43,541 bases of DNA from Parvularia atlantis (GCA_943704415.1 CALSCO010001471.1:1-43541); one strand, 5' to 3'; numbered from the stretch's first letter, positions 32,850-43,290 are shown. A program made the numbers and translations. The notes: a model not told the origin generated them from the sequence alone.

Positions 32850-33392
32850 TCACGAGGCGGGCTGCTGTTGCTGTGAACGTGAGTGCTGCGGACCAGGAGC
32901 AGACGACGATGCACTCGGTGCAGCAGTCGCACTCGGTGCTGCAGTCGCACTCGGTGCTGCTGGCCCGCTCGTCGGTGCCGCCCCGCCAGCAGGCGCAGCG
33001 CCGGCCACCTCAGAGCGCACGCTGCGCACGAGCGTGCACGGCGTGCCGTTGCGGACGGCGTGCGTGCCCTCGCGCAGGAAGCGCAGATTGCCCGTCACGA
33101 GCCCGTCGCAGTCGAGCGCGACGGCGCGGTGTCGTCGCAGGAACGCGAAAAAGTCGTCGGCGTCGCCCAGCACGAGCTTGCGCCCCTCGACGTAGACGTA
33201 GCGCTCCTCCTCGGGCGGCGGGCGGTGGCCCGTCACTGCGATTGCACGATCACGAGCGCACGTTCAGCCGCCGCGTTCCCGATGCGCACAGAGCGCACGA
33301 CAAAGGCGCACGCGGCCGCAGGCGCCGCACCGCACCGCACCGCAGTTGTACAGGTCCCGCAGCGACGTCACGTGCGCGCACGGGTCTGTCAT
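32850..33392 (-). CDS. Small protein of unknown function
   Basis: Exons 33392-33341 and 33235-32850; 145 aa. I do not recognise a family. It begins MTDPCAHVTSLRDLYNC, has a compact ordered middle (ERYVYVEGRKLVLGDADDFF, AFLRRHRAVALDCDGLVTGN, LRFLREGTHAVRNGTPCTLV) and a disordered Ala/Pro/Ser/Gln tail ending PQHSRSQQQQPAS. The 105-nt intron has a repeated GTGCG at its 5' edge, so the exact donor could slip by 5-10 nt. Divergent from TUP1, 299 bp apart; convergent spacing of 71 bp to the SEL1L start is head-to-tail. Confidence 0.6.
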
Positions 33393-33691
33393 GCTCTCGA
33401 GTGTCGAAAGCTGTATCGCATCCGGCCGCCCCCCTTAGGAGCTGCGATCGCGATCAGCGGCGCGCCCGATGCGCCGCGCCCGGCCCACCGCGCGCGGTGC
33501 ATCGTGCTGGGGCGGCGCGGGATGGACGTGGATGTGTGGGCGCCGCGTGCGGATGGTTCGCGGATGGGCGGATGGACGGGTCGGCGCGGCGCGACGTGGA
33601 TGGTCCCCGCGGCTGTTGTGGGCCGCGCCGCAACGGCTGAATTTCGCCAGGGCGCGCAGACGGGCGACGAGAAGGGTTGGCGACGACGACG
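33393..33691. other. Head-to-head promoter region
   Basis: 299 bp between the divergent small-protein and TUP1 start codons. It holds GGATGG/GCGGATGG direct repeats around 33550-33600 and no supported gene; presumably a shared promoter. Confidence 0.5.
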
Positions 33692-36127
33692 ATGGCCTTC
33701 AACCACCGCGGCGGGCTGGCGCTGCCGGCGGGCCTGACGGGCGTGCGCTTCGCCGAGCTGCTGGAGCAGCTCAAGGCCGAATACGACGCGGTGCACGGCG
33801 AGCTGAGCGCAGCCAAGGTGCAGCGCGACGAGTACGAGCTCAAGTGTGCGTCGATCCCCCCCGCGTGTGCACGGCGGGCTCCCGCTCACGCGCACGTGCG
33901 CCGCAGACCAGCAGCAGATTCAGGAGATGGCCGTGTTCCAGCAGGCCATCTTCGAGCTCGACCGGCAACACCAGAAGGTCAAGCAGGCGCTGGAGGACGA
34001 GAACCTGAGGCTACGGCGCGACCTGGGCCTCGTCCAGGCGCGTCGCGGGCGGTGCCTCGTCGGGCGTGTGCTGACGAAGGACACGCGCAGCAGACGTCGG
34101 GCACGGCGCGCAGCAGCTCCAACGCGCCGGCGCCGAGCCTTGCGGCTGGCGTTACGTCGACGCCAACGCAGCTCGCACCGCTCGACATGTGCGTGGCCCG
34201 CGCGCCCTTCCCGTCGCATCGCTGATGGCCGCGGTGCACGCAGCGCCAACGGCAAGCGGCAGCGCACCGACGCGCCAGCCCTGCCGACCGGCCCTGCGTC
34301 GCTCGCCGCGCCAGTAGGGGCAGCAGCGGCAGGGACACCAACCGCAGGAGCAGCAGCGTCGGCAGCAGCAGCGGCCGGCGAGGTTGTGGACAAGGAGCAG
34401 CGCGCAAACAAGGCACGTCTAGATGTGCGGGAGAGCGCCGCGCCTGACGTTGCCGCGGCAACTCCCCGAAGCGGCGCAACCATGGAGGGACGGGCACGGG
34501 GCCCGTGCTGGCTGGCAACGGGCCTGGCGCGATGGGGGCCGCGGCTGTCAAAGTGCGCGCTGCCCAGGGCGCGCGATGGTGCTGACGCTGGTCGCGCACC
34601 CTTGCATAGACCGCACCGCTCAGCCCGCTGCCCACGTCGGACTTTGACGTCGACACCGCGCCAACAGCTGCACGGAAGGAGGGCACAGACTGGATGCTCA
34701 TGTGCGCGCGGTCACCGTCTCGCTCGCTGTGCTTGCGCTGAGCCGACCTGCGGCAGCTACAACCAGAAGGTCACGATAACCACGCCCGACATCGACCTCG
34801 TGCACAGCATGGACCACGCCTCGGTCGTGTGCTGCATCAAATTCAGCGCTGACTCCAAGTACCTCGCCACGGGCTGCAACCGGCTCGCGCAGATCTTTGA
34901 CATCGCCACGGGTGCCAAAGTCGGGTGCGGCGTGCTGTCGCGGCGATGGCTGCTCGCTCATCATCCGCGCGTGTGCAGAGAGTTCTCCGAGAGCGCCGCG
35001 CGCGAGGGCGATCTGTACATCCGTTCGGTCTCGTTCAGCCCGGACGGCACGCTCCTGGCCACGGGCGCAGAGGACAAGCAAATCCGCGTACGCGCGATGC
35101 TCTTTGCTGCTGCGCAGTACCTCCGCCGTTGACGCGCGCGCGCTGGGCGGCCAGGTGTGGGACATCAAGAAGAACATGGTCAAGACGGTCTTCAGCGGGC
35201 ATGACCAGGACATCTACTCGCTCGACTTCTCGCGGGACGGCAAGCTCGTCGTGTCCGGCTCAGGCGACCGCACGGCGCGGATATGGAGCATGGAGACGGG
35301 CAAGGTCTGTGCGCGCTTGCAGAGCGGCTGGAGCGGCGCCTGACACACCAATATGCGCAGATCGTGCACGTCCTGCGCATCGACGACACGCCCACGCAGA
35401 AGGACGCCGGCATCACCTCGGTCACGTTCAGCCCCGACGGGCGCTATGTCGCTGCGGTGCGGCTGCTGCAGCCCGCACCCGTATGACGCGCTGAGTGGGC
35501 GGCGCCAGGGCTCGCTCGACCGCATCGTGTGGGTGTGGGACGTCAAGACAGGCCTGCTGGCGGAGCAGTTTGAGGGCCACCGCGACTCGGTCTACTCTGT
35601 CGCCTTCTCGCCTGACGGTGCGCCGCGCACGACGGCTCGCACATGCGCGCTGACCTGTATGCGCGCGCAGGCAACCTGCTCGTGTCGGGATCGCTCGACC
35701 GCACGCTGAAACTGTGGGACTTTGGCGCGCGCCGCGCGGGGAGCAAGACCAACGCGTGCAAGCTCACGTTTGTGGGGCACAAGGTGTGCTGGGCAGCAGA
35801 TTCGCGTGCGCCTGCTCACACGCGCCCCTCGCGTCCAGGACTTTGTGCTCTCAGTGTGCTTCTCGCCCGACGGCAAGTGGATCGTCTCGGGCTCGAAGGA
35901 CCGCTCGGTGCAGTTTTGGGACCCCAACAACGGCACAGTGCACTGCGTGCTTCAGGTGCGACCTCCTTCTGCTTGCCGCCACGGTGCGCTGCGGCCCTCG
36001 CTGACCATGAGTGCGCACAATGCAGGGCCACAAGAACTCGGTCATCTCGGTCGCGCTCAGCCCCGACTGCCAGCACTTTGCGACGGGCTCGGGCGACCTC
36101 AAGGCGCGCATTTGGAAGTACACGTAA
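33692..36127 (+). CDS. TUP1: Tup1-like WD40 transcriptional corepressor
   Basis: General corepressor of the Tup1/TupA family, acting in the nucleus with Cyc8/Ssn6-type partners. 14 exons: 33692-33845, 33907-34037, 34091-34188, 34244-34424, 34472-34552, 34610-34701, 34757-34924, 34979-35087, 35155-35304, 35361-35456, 35509-35617, 35671-35783, 35839-35955, 36026-36127; 566 aa. N-terminal tetramerisation helix [20 protein letters not shown] ... [20 protein letters not shown]; a disordered Ala/Pro linker; the family block EGTDWMLIYNQK, then [20 protein letters not shown] and seven WD repeats ([112 protein letters not shown]). Intron 2 (34038-34090) is GC-AG (CAG|GCGCGT). Confidence 0.95.
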
Positions 36128-37160
36128 GCGGGTGCGGGCCCGCGGCTGCTGCTGCTCGCGCGGTGCCGAGGTGCTGCTGTACAGGCTCGGGGCATTGTGT
36201 CATGTGTCTGTGTTTGTATCGCAGACATGCTCGTTCTTCACGAGGGTACCGTAACGGGCCGCGCGCCAAGTGCTGCCGAAACACCGGCGCTAGCAATCAG
36301 GTGCGTCGGCGCAAGAAACGTGCGCGCAAAACAGAAGCAAAAAAAGGCCTTTCGAGAGGAGCGTGCTGGGAACTGCGCTCGTTGGGCAGAGGATGACTTC
36401 TTCGTCGAGGGCGAGATGGGCGCGCGCAGCTGGGTGCAGCGCGGCACGTTCCAGGCCCCGGCGTTCCTCTCGCGCCACAAGCCTCGACGCCGAGAAGCGC
36501 GTCAGCGAGCTGCAGGCGGTGCGTCGATCACCGTCATGGAGCGCTGTCTCATTTGGTTGCCACAGATGGGTGGCAGCGCCGGCAACCTAGAGATCTTTCG
36601 TGAGAGCGATGCGCGCGATGAGACCAGTGTAGCAACAGGTATGTCAACATCCCCCGTGTCCCCCGCGTGTTCAGCGCATGCTCTGCAAAGCAACAAGGCC
36701 CGTGTTTGTGCCGTCAGTTGGTTTCAGCGAAATTGAGACCGCAATTTTCTCTCGGATTGGCTCCCTCGCAAATGAGACACGCTGTCTTTGCTTTCTGCAT
36801 TCTTCGCAATCTGCGCTCCGTGTGTTGTGCACTGCTGGACCCCTTGCCGCTCTCGCCGCGCCCCCTCTGCTCCACTCCGCGCCTCGTCCCCTGCGCCCCG
36901 CGCAAGCCGCTCCAGCGTCATCTGAAACGTGCTCGCGACGCGGATGAAACGGCGCGTTTTGGCGCGCGTGCTCCTGCTCGTCATCCGCGCGCTCGTCGCG
37001 CTCGCCTCTGCGCTTGCCGCACCCGCCGCGCGCGCACCCGCTCATGCCCCGTGCTGCGCGCAGCGCCCTGCTTTTTTTTTCGGTGTCAAGTCGTGCAATT
37101 GCGGCCCAATTACCGACGCGCGCCGCACCCGTGTTCGCAGACGTTCGCGAGCAGTCGATA
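36128..37160. other. Lower-GC intergenic region, one orphan frame
   Basis: The longest gene-free stretch (about 1 kb) and visibly less GC-rich than the rest, with A/T runs (gcaaaaaaaggc; tttttttt). A plus-strand frame open from about 36197 to 36736 includes FVEGEMGARSWVQRGTFQAP and GASITVMERCLIWLPQMGGS, but it lacks a GTGCG-type intron pattern and any family I know. It may be the promoter and 5' UTR of the surface-protein gene, an orphan gene, or decayed sequence. Confidence 0.4.
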
Positions 37161-40100
37161 ATGCCGATCACGCCGCGTACCGTCGCGGTGCTGCTCGTCG
37201 TTACGGCGATGCTGGCCGGCTCCGGCTCGGCCCAGTTCGTGTCCCAGGGCGCGATCACCGATAACCCCGCGACCAACAACTTCCAGGGCTACTCGATGGC
37301 CATGTCGGGCACGACCCTCGCCGTCGGCGCGCCGCAGTACGACGTTGCGGGCTCGACAGGCAGCACGACCTACGGTGGCAACGGCGCCGCGAGCCTATAC
37401 ACGTGCACCGGCAACCCCATCACCTGTGTCTACCAGGCGCGCTGGACGCCCGGCACCAGCAGCGCCGTAACGCAGAGCCGCTATGGCCAGTCGGTAGCGC
37501 TCACCAACAACGGCCAGTTCTTCGTCGTGTCGGCGCCGTACTAGTGCGTCCGTCGCAAATTTATCTTCGTTGCAGTGTTTTCACATCTTGCGCACGCACA
37601 GCTACTCGTACTCGGCCTACACCGGCGGCGCCGTCTATCTGTTCAACTGCCCGACACCCTCAACCTGCGCGCAGATCGGCTCTACGTACGCGTACACAAC
37701 CAACTATCAGTTTGGCCAGTCGGTCGCGGCAACGACTGTCGGCGCCGGAGTGCTCGTGATCTCGGGCGCGCCGCTCGCAGGCAGCTACGGCTACATCAGC
37801 GTGCTCTGGTGCTCTAGCACGACGGGCGGCTGCGGCTCGTCGTTCACGCAGTACAACCCGTCGACCGGTTACTACCACGGCTTTGGCGCGACCATCATGC
37901 CGAATACGCCGCTCTTCGCCGTCGGCGACATCGGCACAACGTCTTCGTATCCCCGGTGGACCGTCTTCTCGTGCAGCGTGGGCACCCAGTCCGGCTGCAC
38001 GCAGAAGGCGACGCGGACCAACAGCGTCTACAGCAGTGCGTGTCTCGCCGCCAAACATGCGTGGCGTGCCGCTAATGTCGCACTGCCACAGGCCAGTACA
38101 GTCGCAACCTGGCTATGACTAGCACGTTCCTCGCTGTCGGCTCGTACGGTCTTACCACAAACACGGGCCTGGTCTACATCTACTCGTGCTCGGGCGCGTC
38201 CCTCACGTGCAGCACCACCGCCAGCGCGACCTTCGCCGCACCGCTCTCGGCCACGAGCGACCGCTTTGGCGCGTCCGTCGTCGTCAACCCCAGCTTCTCC
38301 AACTTCCTCGCCGTAGGCGCGCCGACCAAGGGCACCGGCCGTGCGTTGCGCGCGACGTTTGCGCGATTGCCTGGCGAGGCACTGACGAGCAAACGCGCAC
38401 GCGCACGGGCAGGCGTGTACCTGTACGATTGCACCACGCTCACGGCCTGCAACAACTTTGGCGTCGTCAACGGCTTCTCGGCCACGGCCGGTGCGCACTC
38501 GTGTTCTATGCGGACCAGCCGGGTCTAACCGCTGCTCGCGTTAGAATTCGCCTGGGGGTACGGCGTTGCGTTCAACCCGGCAAACACAGCGCTGTTCGTG
38601 GGCGCGCCCGCCTACACCGGCACCAACACCTACCAGGGCGCCTTCTACGCGTTCCAGTGCACCCGACCGGGCGTCGATCTGCTGTGCGCAACGCCAACGC
38701 CCAGTGCGTCTGCACGCGTGCCGTCGCCCCGCGGATGCTGACCTTGGTCGGCAGCCTCGACGGCCTCGGCCACGCGATCTTCCACCGCCACCTCGACCGC
38801 AACGTCGACCTTCACGCACACGCACACCCCGTCGGCGACAAAGTCGGCAACGCAGTCGGCAACGGCGAGCTTCACGCAGAGCGCGACCGCCTCGTTGACG
38901 CAGTCGGCCACGGCGAGCTTCACCCAGTCGGCCACGGCGAGCTTCACCCAGTCGGCCACGGCATCGTTGACCAAGTCGGCCACGGCCAGTTTTACTCAGT
39001 CGGCCACGGCGAGTTACACGCAGAGCGCGACGGCCAGTGCCACGGCAAGCTTCACCGAGAGCGACACGGCGTCGTTCACCCAGTCGGCCACGGCAAGCTT
39101 CACCGAGAGCGCGACGGCGAGCTTCACCGAGAGCGCGACGGCAAGCTCCACCGAGAGCGCGACGGCGAGCTTCACCGAGAGCGCGACGGCAAGCTTCACC
39201 GAGAGCGACACGGCAAGCTTCACCGAGAGCGCGACCGCCTCGTTCTCCGAAAGCGCAACAGCCAGCTTCACCGAGAGCGCGACCGCCACGGCGACGCCCA
39301 CACCGACCGTGCCCATCGTCATCCCGCCAACGGACGCCCCGACCGATGCGCCAACGGACGCCCCGACTGACGCCCCGACTTCTGGTCCCACCTTTGCACC
39401 CACGAGTGGCCCCACGAGCGGCCCCACGAGCGGCCCGACTTCTGGCCCCACCGACCAGCCCACGGACGCTCCCACTGGCAGCCCAACCGATCAGCCGCCC
39501 ACGGACACGCCTACGGATGAGCCGACGGATGAGCCGACGGACGGCCCCACCTCTGGTCCGACCTCTGGTCCGACCTCTGGTCCGACCTCTGGTCCGACCT
39601 CTGGTCCGACCTCTGGTCCGACCTCTGGTCCGACCTCTGGCCCGACCTCTGGCCCGACCTCTGGTCCGACGTCGGGCCCAACATCTGGCCCGACATCTGG
39701 CCCGACATCTGGCCCGACGTCGGGCCCGACGTCAACGAGCGGCCCGACGAGCGGCCCAACCAGCGGCCCAACCTCGAACCCAACTAACGGACCGACGAGC
39801 GGGCCGACGGGCGCGCCCAGCGACGGCCCGGCAGAGTCGCCGACGGCAGCGGCGACACCCGTGCCCTCGAGCGGCGCCACGAACGACCAGGGGGTGCGTT
39901 CACACGTGGTGGTGCGGTCAGTTCACGCTCTCGCGCAGACCGTCATCGGCGCGGCCGTCGGCGGCGTGCTCGGGGCGCTGGTGCTCATCGCCCTGATCGT
40001 CGCGGTCTTTATCGTGCGCGCGCGTCGCCACAAGGACGTTTCAGGTGCGCACCGCGGCGGATGTGGCCCGTTCGGCGCGGCTGATCGCGCTCGCGCTGAC

Positions 40101-40273
40101 AGGAGATGAGATCTCGGGTGCCAGCTTCTTCGCCACCCGCAGCTCGCGTACCCTCGACGCGGACAAGCGGCTGAGCGAAATCGTCCAGGTGCGCGCACTG
40201 CCCTGCATTTGTGCGTGGTGCTGATTGCAGCTCTGCGCAGCTCGACCCGGCCGCGAGGAGCGCCTACCCGTGA
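37161..40273 (+). CDS. FG-GAP cell-surface protein with Thr/Ser repeat stalk
   Basis: Predicted type I membrane protein. Exons 37161-37543, 37602-38035, 38092-38340, 38413-38490, 38545-38703, 38755-39893, 39939-40044, 40103-40188, 40241-40273; 888 aa. Signal peptide VAVLLVVTAMLAGSGSAQF; then FG-GAP/integrin-alpha-like propeller repeats (FQGYSMAMSGTTLAVGAPQY, RYGQSVALTNNGQFFVVSAP, FGQSVAATTVGAGVLVISGA, DRFGASVVVNPSFSNFLAVG, WGYGVAFNPANTALFVGAPA) with paired cysteines; a stalk of about 20 SATASFT/SATASFTE units; a second stalk of TDAP and TSGP units; a membrane helix AAVGGVLGALVLIALIVAVF; and a short cytoplasmic tail ending DPAARSAYP. The stalks are likely O-glycosylated. Adhesion or surface-coat role is inferred. 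Confidence 0.85.
38830..39290 (+). repeat. Coding tandem repeat, SATASFT units
   Basis: About twenty 21-bp or 24-bp units (e.g. gcgacggcgagcttcaccga) coding S-A-T-A-S-F-T-[EQ]. Two subfamilies are visible, an earlier block with TQ and a later block with TE, suggesting separate local expansions. Confidence 0.9.
39320..39790 (+). repeat. Coding tandem repeat, T-D-A-P / T-S-G-P units
   Basis: 12-bp units: first ccgactgacgcc-type (TDAP), then at least 20 copies of acctctggtccg / acatctggcccg (TSGP). The 39550-39720 block is almost identical copy to copy, so it expanded recently. Confidence 0.9.
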
Positions 40274-40344
40274 GGGCAGTGCCGGCGCTACCTGTCAGTT
40301 CCCTCTCGCAGCACCCGTGCTTGCTTGAAAGTCAGTGTCTAAGA
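40274..40344. other. Convergent 71-bp gap
   Basis: Between the stops of the FG-GAP gene and the CREST gene. No AATAAA is seen; nothing else found. Confidence 0.6.
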
Positions 40345-43290
40345 TTACCACAAGTGCCTGTGCCTGTGCGTGCGTGCGTGATCGGGGCCTCTCTGCGCTT
40401 GCTGCGGCGTCGCGGAGGCGGTCGCCACGTCCGTATCGCTCGTTTGAGCGCGCAGAAGCCCCTCGTGGCCGTGCTGCTCGGTCGCGTGCACGTAGACGGC
40501 CGACGACTCGGAGAAGTAGAACACGAAGAAGACGTAGTAGGCGAGCCCGGTCAGGAAGTGCCACATGCCGTGGCCCTGGAAGACTGAGTCCGGGTCGCAC
40601 AGCATGCGACGGAAGTCCAGCTCCCAAAACGTGTACGCCGCGGCGAAGAGCGCAAGCGCGAGCAGCATGAGGCCGATGTGGCTGCGCGACATGGCATTCA
40701 GCTGCGCCGCCGCCTCGCGGTCGCCCGCGTCCATTGCCCTGGCCTGGCGACGCGGCGCACGGAGCCGCTGCACCGTGAGGTTGATCTCGAGCACGATCGC
40801 GAGCCCCAGCAGGCCCGCAAACATCTCCTGGGTGAAGTCGCGCGGCGACAGGGTCTTGATCAGGAACGCAACGATGAGCAGCACCACGAAAAAGGCGAAG
40901 AACAAGGCGCCGCGCAGCGATCGGAACGGCGTGAAGCGGATCCAGCGCGTCCAGGCGACGTGGGCGGGCTTCTTGGTCGCGTGGGCCGACGCGCCGCCGC
41001 TCTCGAGGTCCCGCACAGCGCCACGCCGTAGCTGCGTCGCCGTGAGCAGATTCGCGTCGATCTCGTCCAGGCTCACGCCCCAAGCGCCAGGGAGAGGCAC
41101 ACGCGCGGCAGCGTAGGCGAACGCGAACGCGGCGAGGGTGATCATGCCCGAAAAGTCGGCCAGCGACGAGGCCTCGTCGAAGCGCGCGTGAAACAGGAAC
41201 GAGCCCACGCCGAGGAGCACGCCGATGAGGCTGTAGACGATGCTGAGCCAGATCGACGTGCGGAACGACCAACGCAGCTCGACCTGAAAGTGCGCGTCGA
41301 GGTCGTCGTTCTCGAGCCCGGCGTCGGTCAGCGTCACTTCGCCCATCTGCAGGCGCGCGATCGTCGCCGCGGTCGAGGCGGTGGTGCCCGTGCCCAGGCT
41401 CGGGTTGGTGCTGCGCGTGCTGTCGATCGAGCGTCGCGACGTGGCCAGGTAGGCCGCCGAGGGCGCAGGCACGGCCGGCGCGGCCGGCAGAGGCGGCAGC
41501 GGCATGGTAGGCGTGAAGCGGTTGCTGTGTGTCGGCGTCGTGCGTGAGTCGCGGGCCAAGGTGGGCGTCGGCGCGCGGGCGCGCTCGCTCTCCGACGGCA
41601 GCATCTCGTACGGCAGCGGCGAGATGATCGGGCGGCGCGGGATGGGCGACTGCACGCGCACGCTCGCGATCGGGTCAAAGTCGGTGCGGCTCACGGCCAG
41701 AATCCCGCGCAGCGAGTCAACGCCGGAGCGCAGCGACTCGAGCGTGACGCGGGTGAAGCGCGAGGGTGGGCGTTGGCCGTCGGCCGTCGGCAAAGTCGGT
41801 GAGGTCGGCGACGTCGGCATCGGTAGCGTGTCTTCTACCGGCCCGGGCCCGGCTGGCCACACGCCCACGCCAAAACCGCTCGCCTTGGTGGAGCCGTAGA
41901 CCTGATCAAAGTCCGGGTTGACGAAGCTGTCGGTGAAGATGGCGCTGCTCGGGTGGCTGCTGTGCTGCAACTCCTCGTCCGACGTCGACTTGGTCATGCG
42001 CACGCTGAACGTCATGCGGCGCAGGCGCGCGGGCACGCCGTCGCGGGTCTGCGCAGCGGCGTTGGCCAGGAAAGGGCTGGTCGTCGTGTCGATGTAGATG
42101 CGGTCGGGCGGGATGACGGGTGAGAGCACGGCGGGTGGACGCGGCGACGGCAGCGTCGCGGGCCACCCGTCGTCAACGCGGCTCTGCGGCCTGCGCAGCC
42201 TCGGTGACGCGTCCTCCTCGTCCTCCTCCGCGACACGGCCCAGGTCCGAGCTGGGCATGCGTCGCTGGGATTGCGTGGTGACCTCGGGCGGAGCGATGCC
42301 CAGCGACGTCGTGGGCACGGCTGAGCGGCTGCGCTGGCGCTGGTGCGGGCTGAAGCCGCCTGAGACGGCGTTGCGCAGGCCGCCACCACTGCCGCTGAAG
42401 CTCCTGCCGCGGATCGAGCTCTCGGACGAGGCGCGCACCTCGGGGAAGGGCTCCTCGGGGCCGGGCGCCGAGACGTAGCGCACGTCGCTGAGGCTCGCGC
42501 TAACGGCGCCCGCGCTGACCGACACGTTGCTCTCGAGGTCGGACGGCGACTTGTGCATGGACGAGACGGGCGTGCGGCAGAGCTGGTCCATCTCGATCGC
42601 GACGTGGCCGGCCGAGCTCTTGCGCGGCGGCTGCGTGGCCGTCGGCGGCTGCTGCTGCTGTTGTTGTCGTCGCTGCGCATGGTCCTGCTCGATCTGCGCG
42701 CGCGCAGCCGCCGCGGCCGCCGCCGAGCCGTAGAAGACGATGTTGGCGAGGACGCGCACGGCGCGGTGGAGCCATCGGTCGGCCGAGGCGTACGAGACGA
42801 CGCGCTGGATGGCGAGCTGGAACTGGGCCGTGACGCGCTGCAGCACGGCGATGAGGCGGTACTCGACCAGAAAGCCGACGACGAGCGCCGCGAAGAACAG
42901 GTACGAGAGGCTCGTCCACGCGTTGACCGGCTCGAGCACGGACGAGCCCGAAACCTTGCGCTCGCAGTACCCGCCCCACTCGGGCGCGGGGAAGCCGATG
43001 TTGAGCACGAACTGGTACAGCATGCCCAGTGCGATCCAGAACGCCGACACGAGCACGGCAAACAGGAACACGGCCGCGTGGACCCAGCGCACGCCCCACG
43101 GCCGCCGTGTCCGCGCTGTGTATGCGTCCGCTAGCACTCGAACAGTAGCTGTCGTGGGTACGCGGTCGGTCGGCGCCTCCGCCGCGCGCCCCGGCGGCCG
43201 CAGCGCGTCCTGCGCGGGCCCGGGCGCGGCGGTGGGGGCCGCGGGGGCCGGCAGGAGCGCACCCGACGACGCCGCCGGTGGCGCACGCAT
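40345..43290 (-). CDS. CREST-type multi-pass membrane hydrolase with giant loop
   Basis: Single-exon gene, 981 aa from ATG 43290. The membrane core looks like the CREST superfamily (alkaline ceramidase, PAQR, Per1-like): YCERKVSG-SSVLEPVNAWTSLSYL near residue 120 (ceramidase WCE...E-x-x-N motif), GVGSFLFHARFDEASSLADF near 720 (Ser-x3-His then Asp) and GHGMWHFLTGLAYYVFFVF near 930 (His-x3-His). These residues form the zinc-type active site in ceramidases. At least seven hydrophobic helices are visible. Unusual: a loop of nearly 500 residues, Ser/Pro/Arg-rich and disordered (HQRQRSRSAVPTTSLG, EEDEEDASPRLRRPQSRV), is inserted between the first and later core helices. Intronless in a region where most genes have many introns. 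The substrate is not determined. Confidence 0.78.
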   Translation of the reverse strand: MRAPPAASSGALLPAPAAPTAAPGPAQDALRPPGRAAEAPTDRVPTTATVRVLADAYTARTRRPWGVRWVHAAVFLFAVLVSAFWIALGMLYQFVLNIGFPAPEWGGYCERKVSGSSVLEPVNAWTSLSYLFFAALVVGFLVEYRLIAVLQRVTAQFQLAIQRVVSYASADRWLHRAVRVLANIVFYGSAAAAAAARAQIEQDHAQRRQQQQQQPPTATQPPRKSSAGHVAIEMDQLCRTPVSSMHKSPSDLESNVSVSAGAVSASLSDVRYVSAPGPEEPFPEVRASSESSIRGRSFSGSGGGLRNAVSGGFSPHQRQRSRSAVPTTSLGIAPPEVTTQSQRRMPSSDLGRVAEEDEEDASPRLRRPQSRVDDGWPATLPSPRPPAVLSPVIPPDRIYIDTTTSPFLANAAAQTRDGVPARLRRMTFSVRMTKSTSDEELQHSSHPSSAIFTDSFVNPDFDQVYGSTKASGFGVGVWPAGPGPVEDTLPMPTSPTSPTLPTADGQRPPSRFTRVTLESLRSGVDSLRGILAVSRTDFDPIASVRVQSPIPRRPIISPLPYEMLPSESERARAPTPTLARDSRTTPTHSNRFTPTMPLPPLPAAPAVPAPSAAYLATSRRSIDSTRSTNPSLGTGTTASTAATIARLQMGEVTLTDAGLENDDLDAHFQVELRWSFRTSIWLSIVYSLIGVLLGVGSFLFHARFDEASSLADFSGMITLAAFAFAYAAARVPLPGAWGVSLDEIDANLLTATQLRRGAVRDLESGGASAHATKKPAHVAWTRWIRFTPFRSLRGALFFAFFVVLLIVAFLIKTLSPRDFTQEMFAGLLGLAIVLEINLTVQRLRAPRRQARAMDAGDREAAAQLNAMSRSHIGLMLLALALFAAAYTFWELDFRRMLCDPDSVFQGHGMWHFLTGLAYYVFFVFYFSESSAVYVHATEQHGHEGLLRAQTSDTDVATASATPQQAQRGPDHARTHRHRHLW

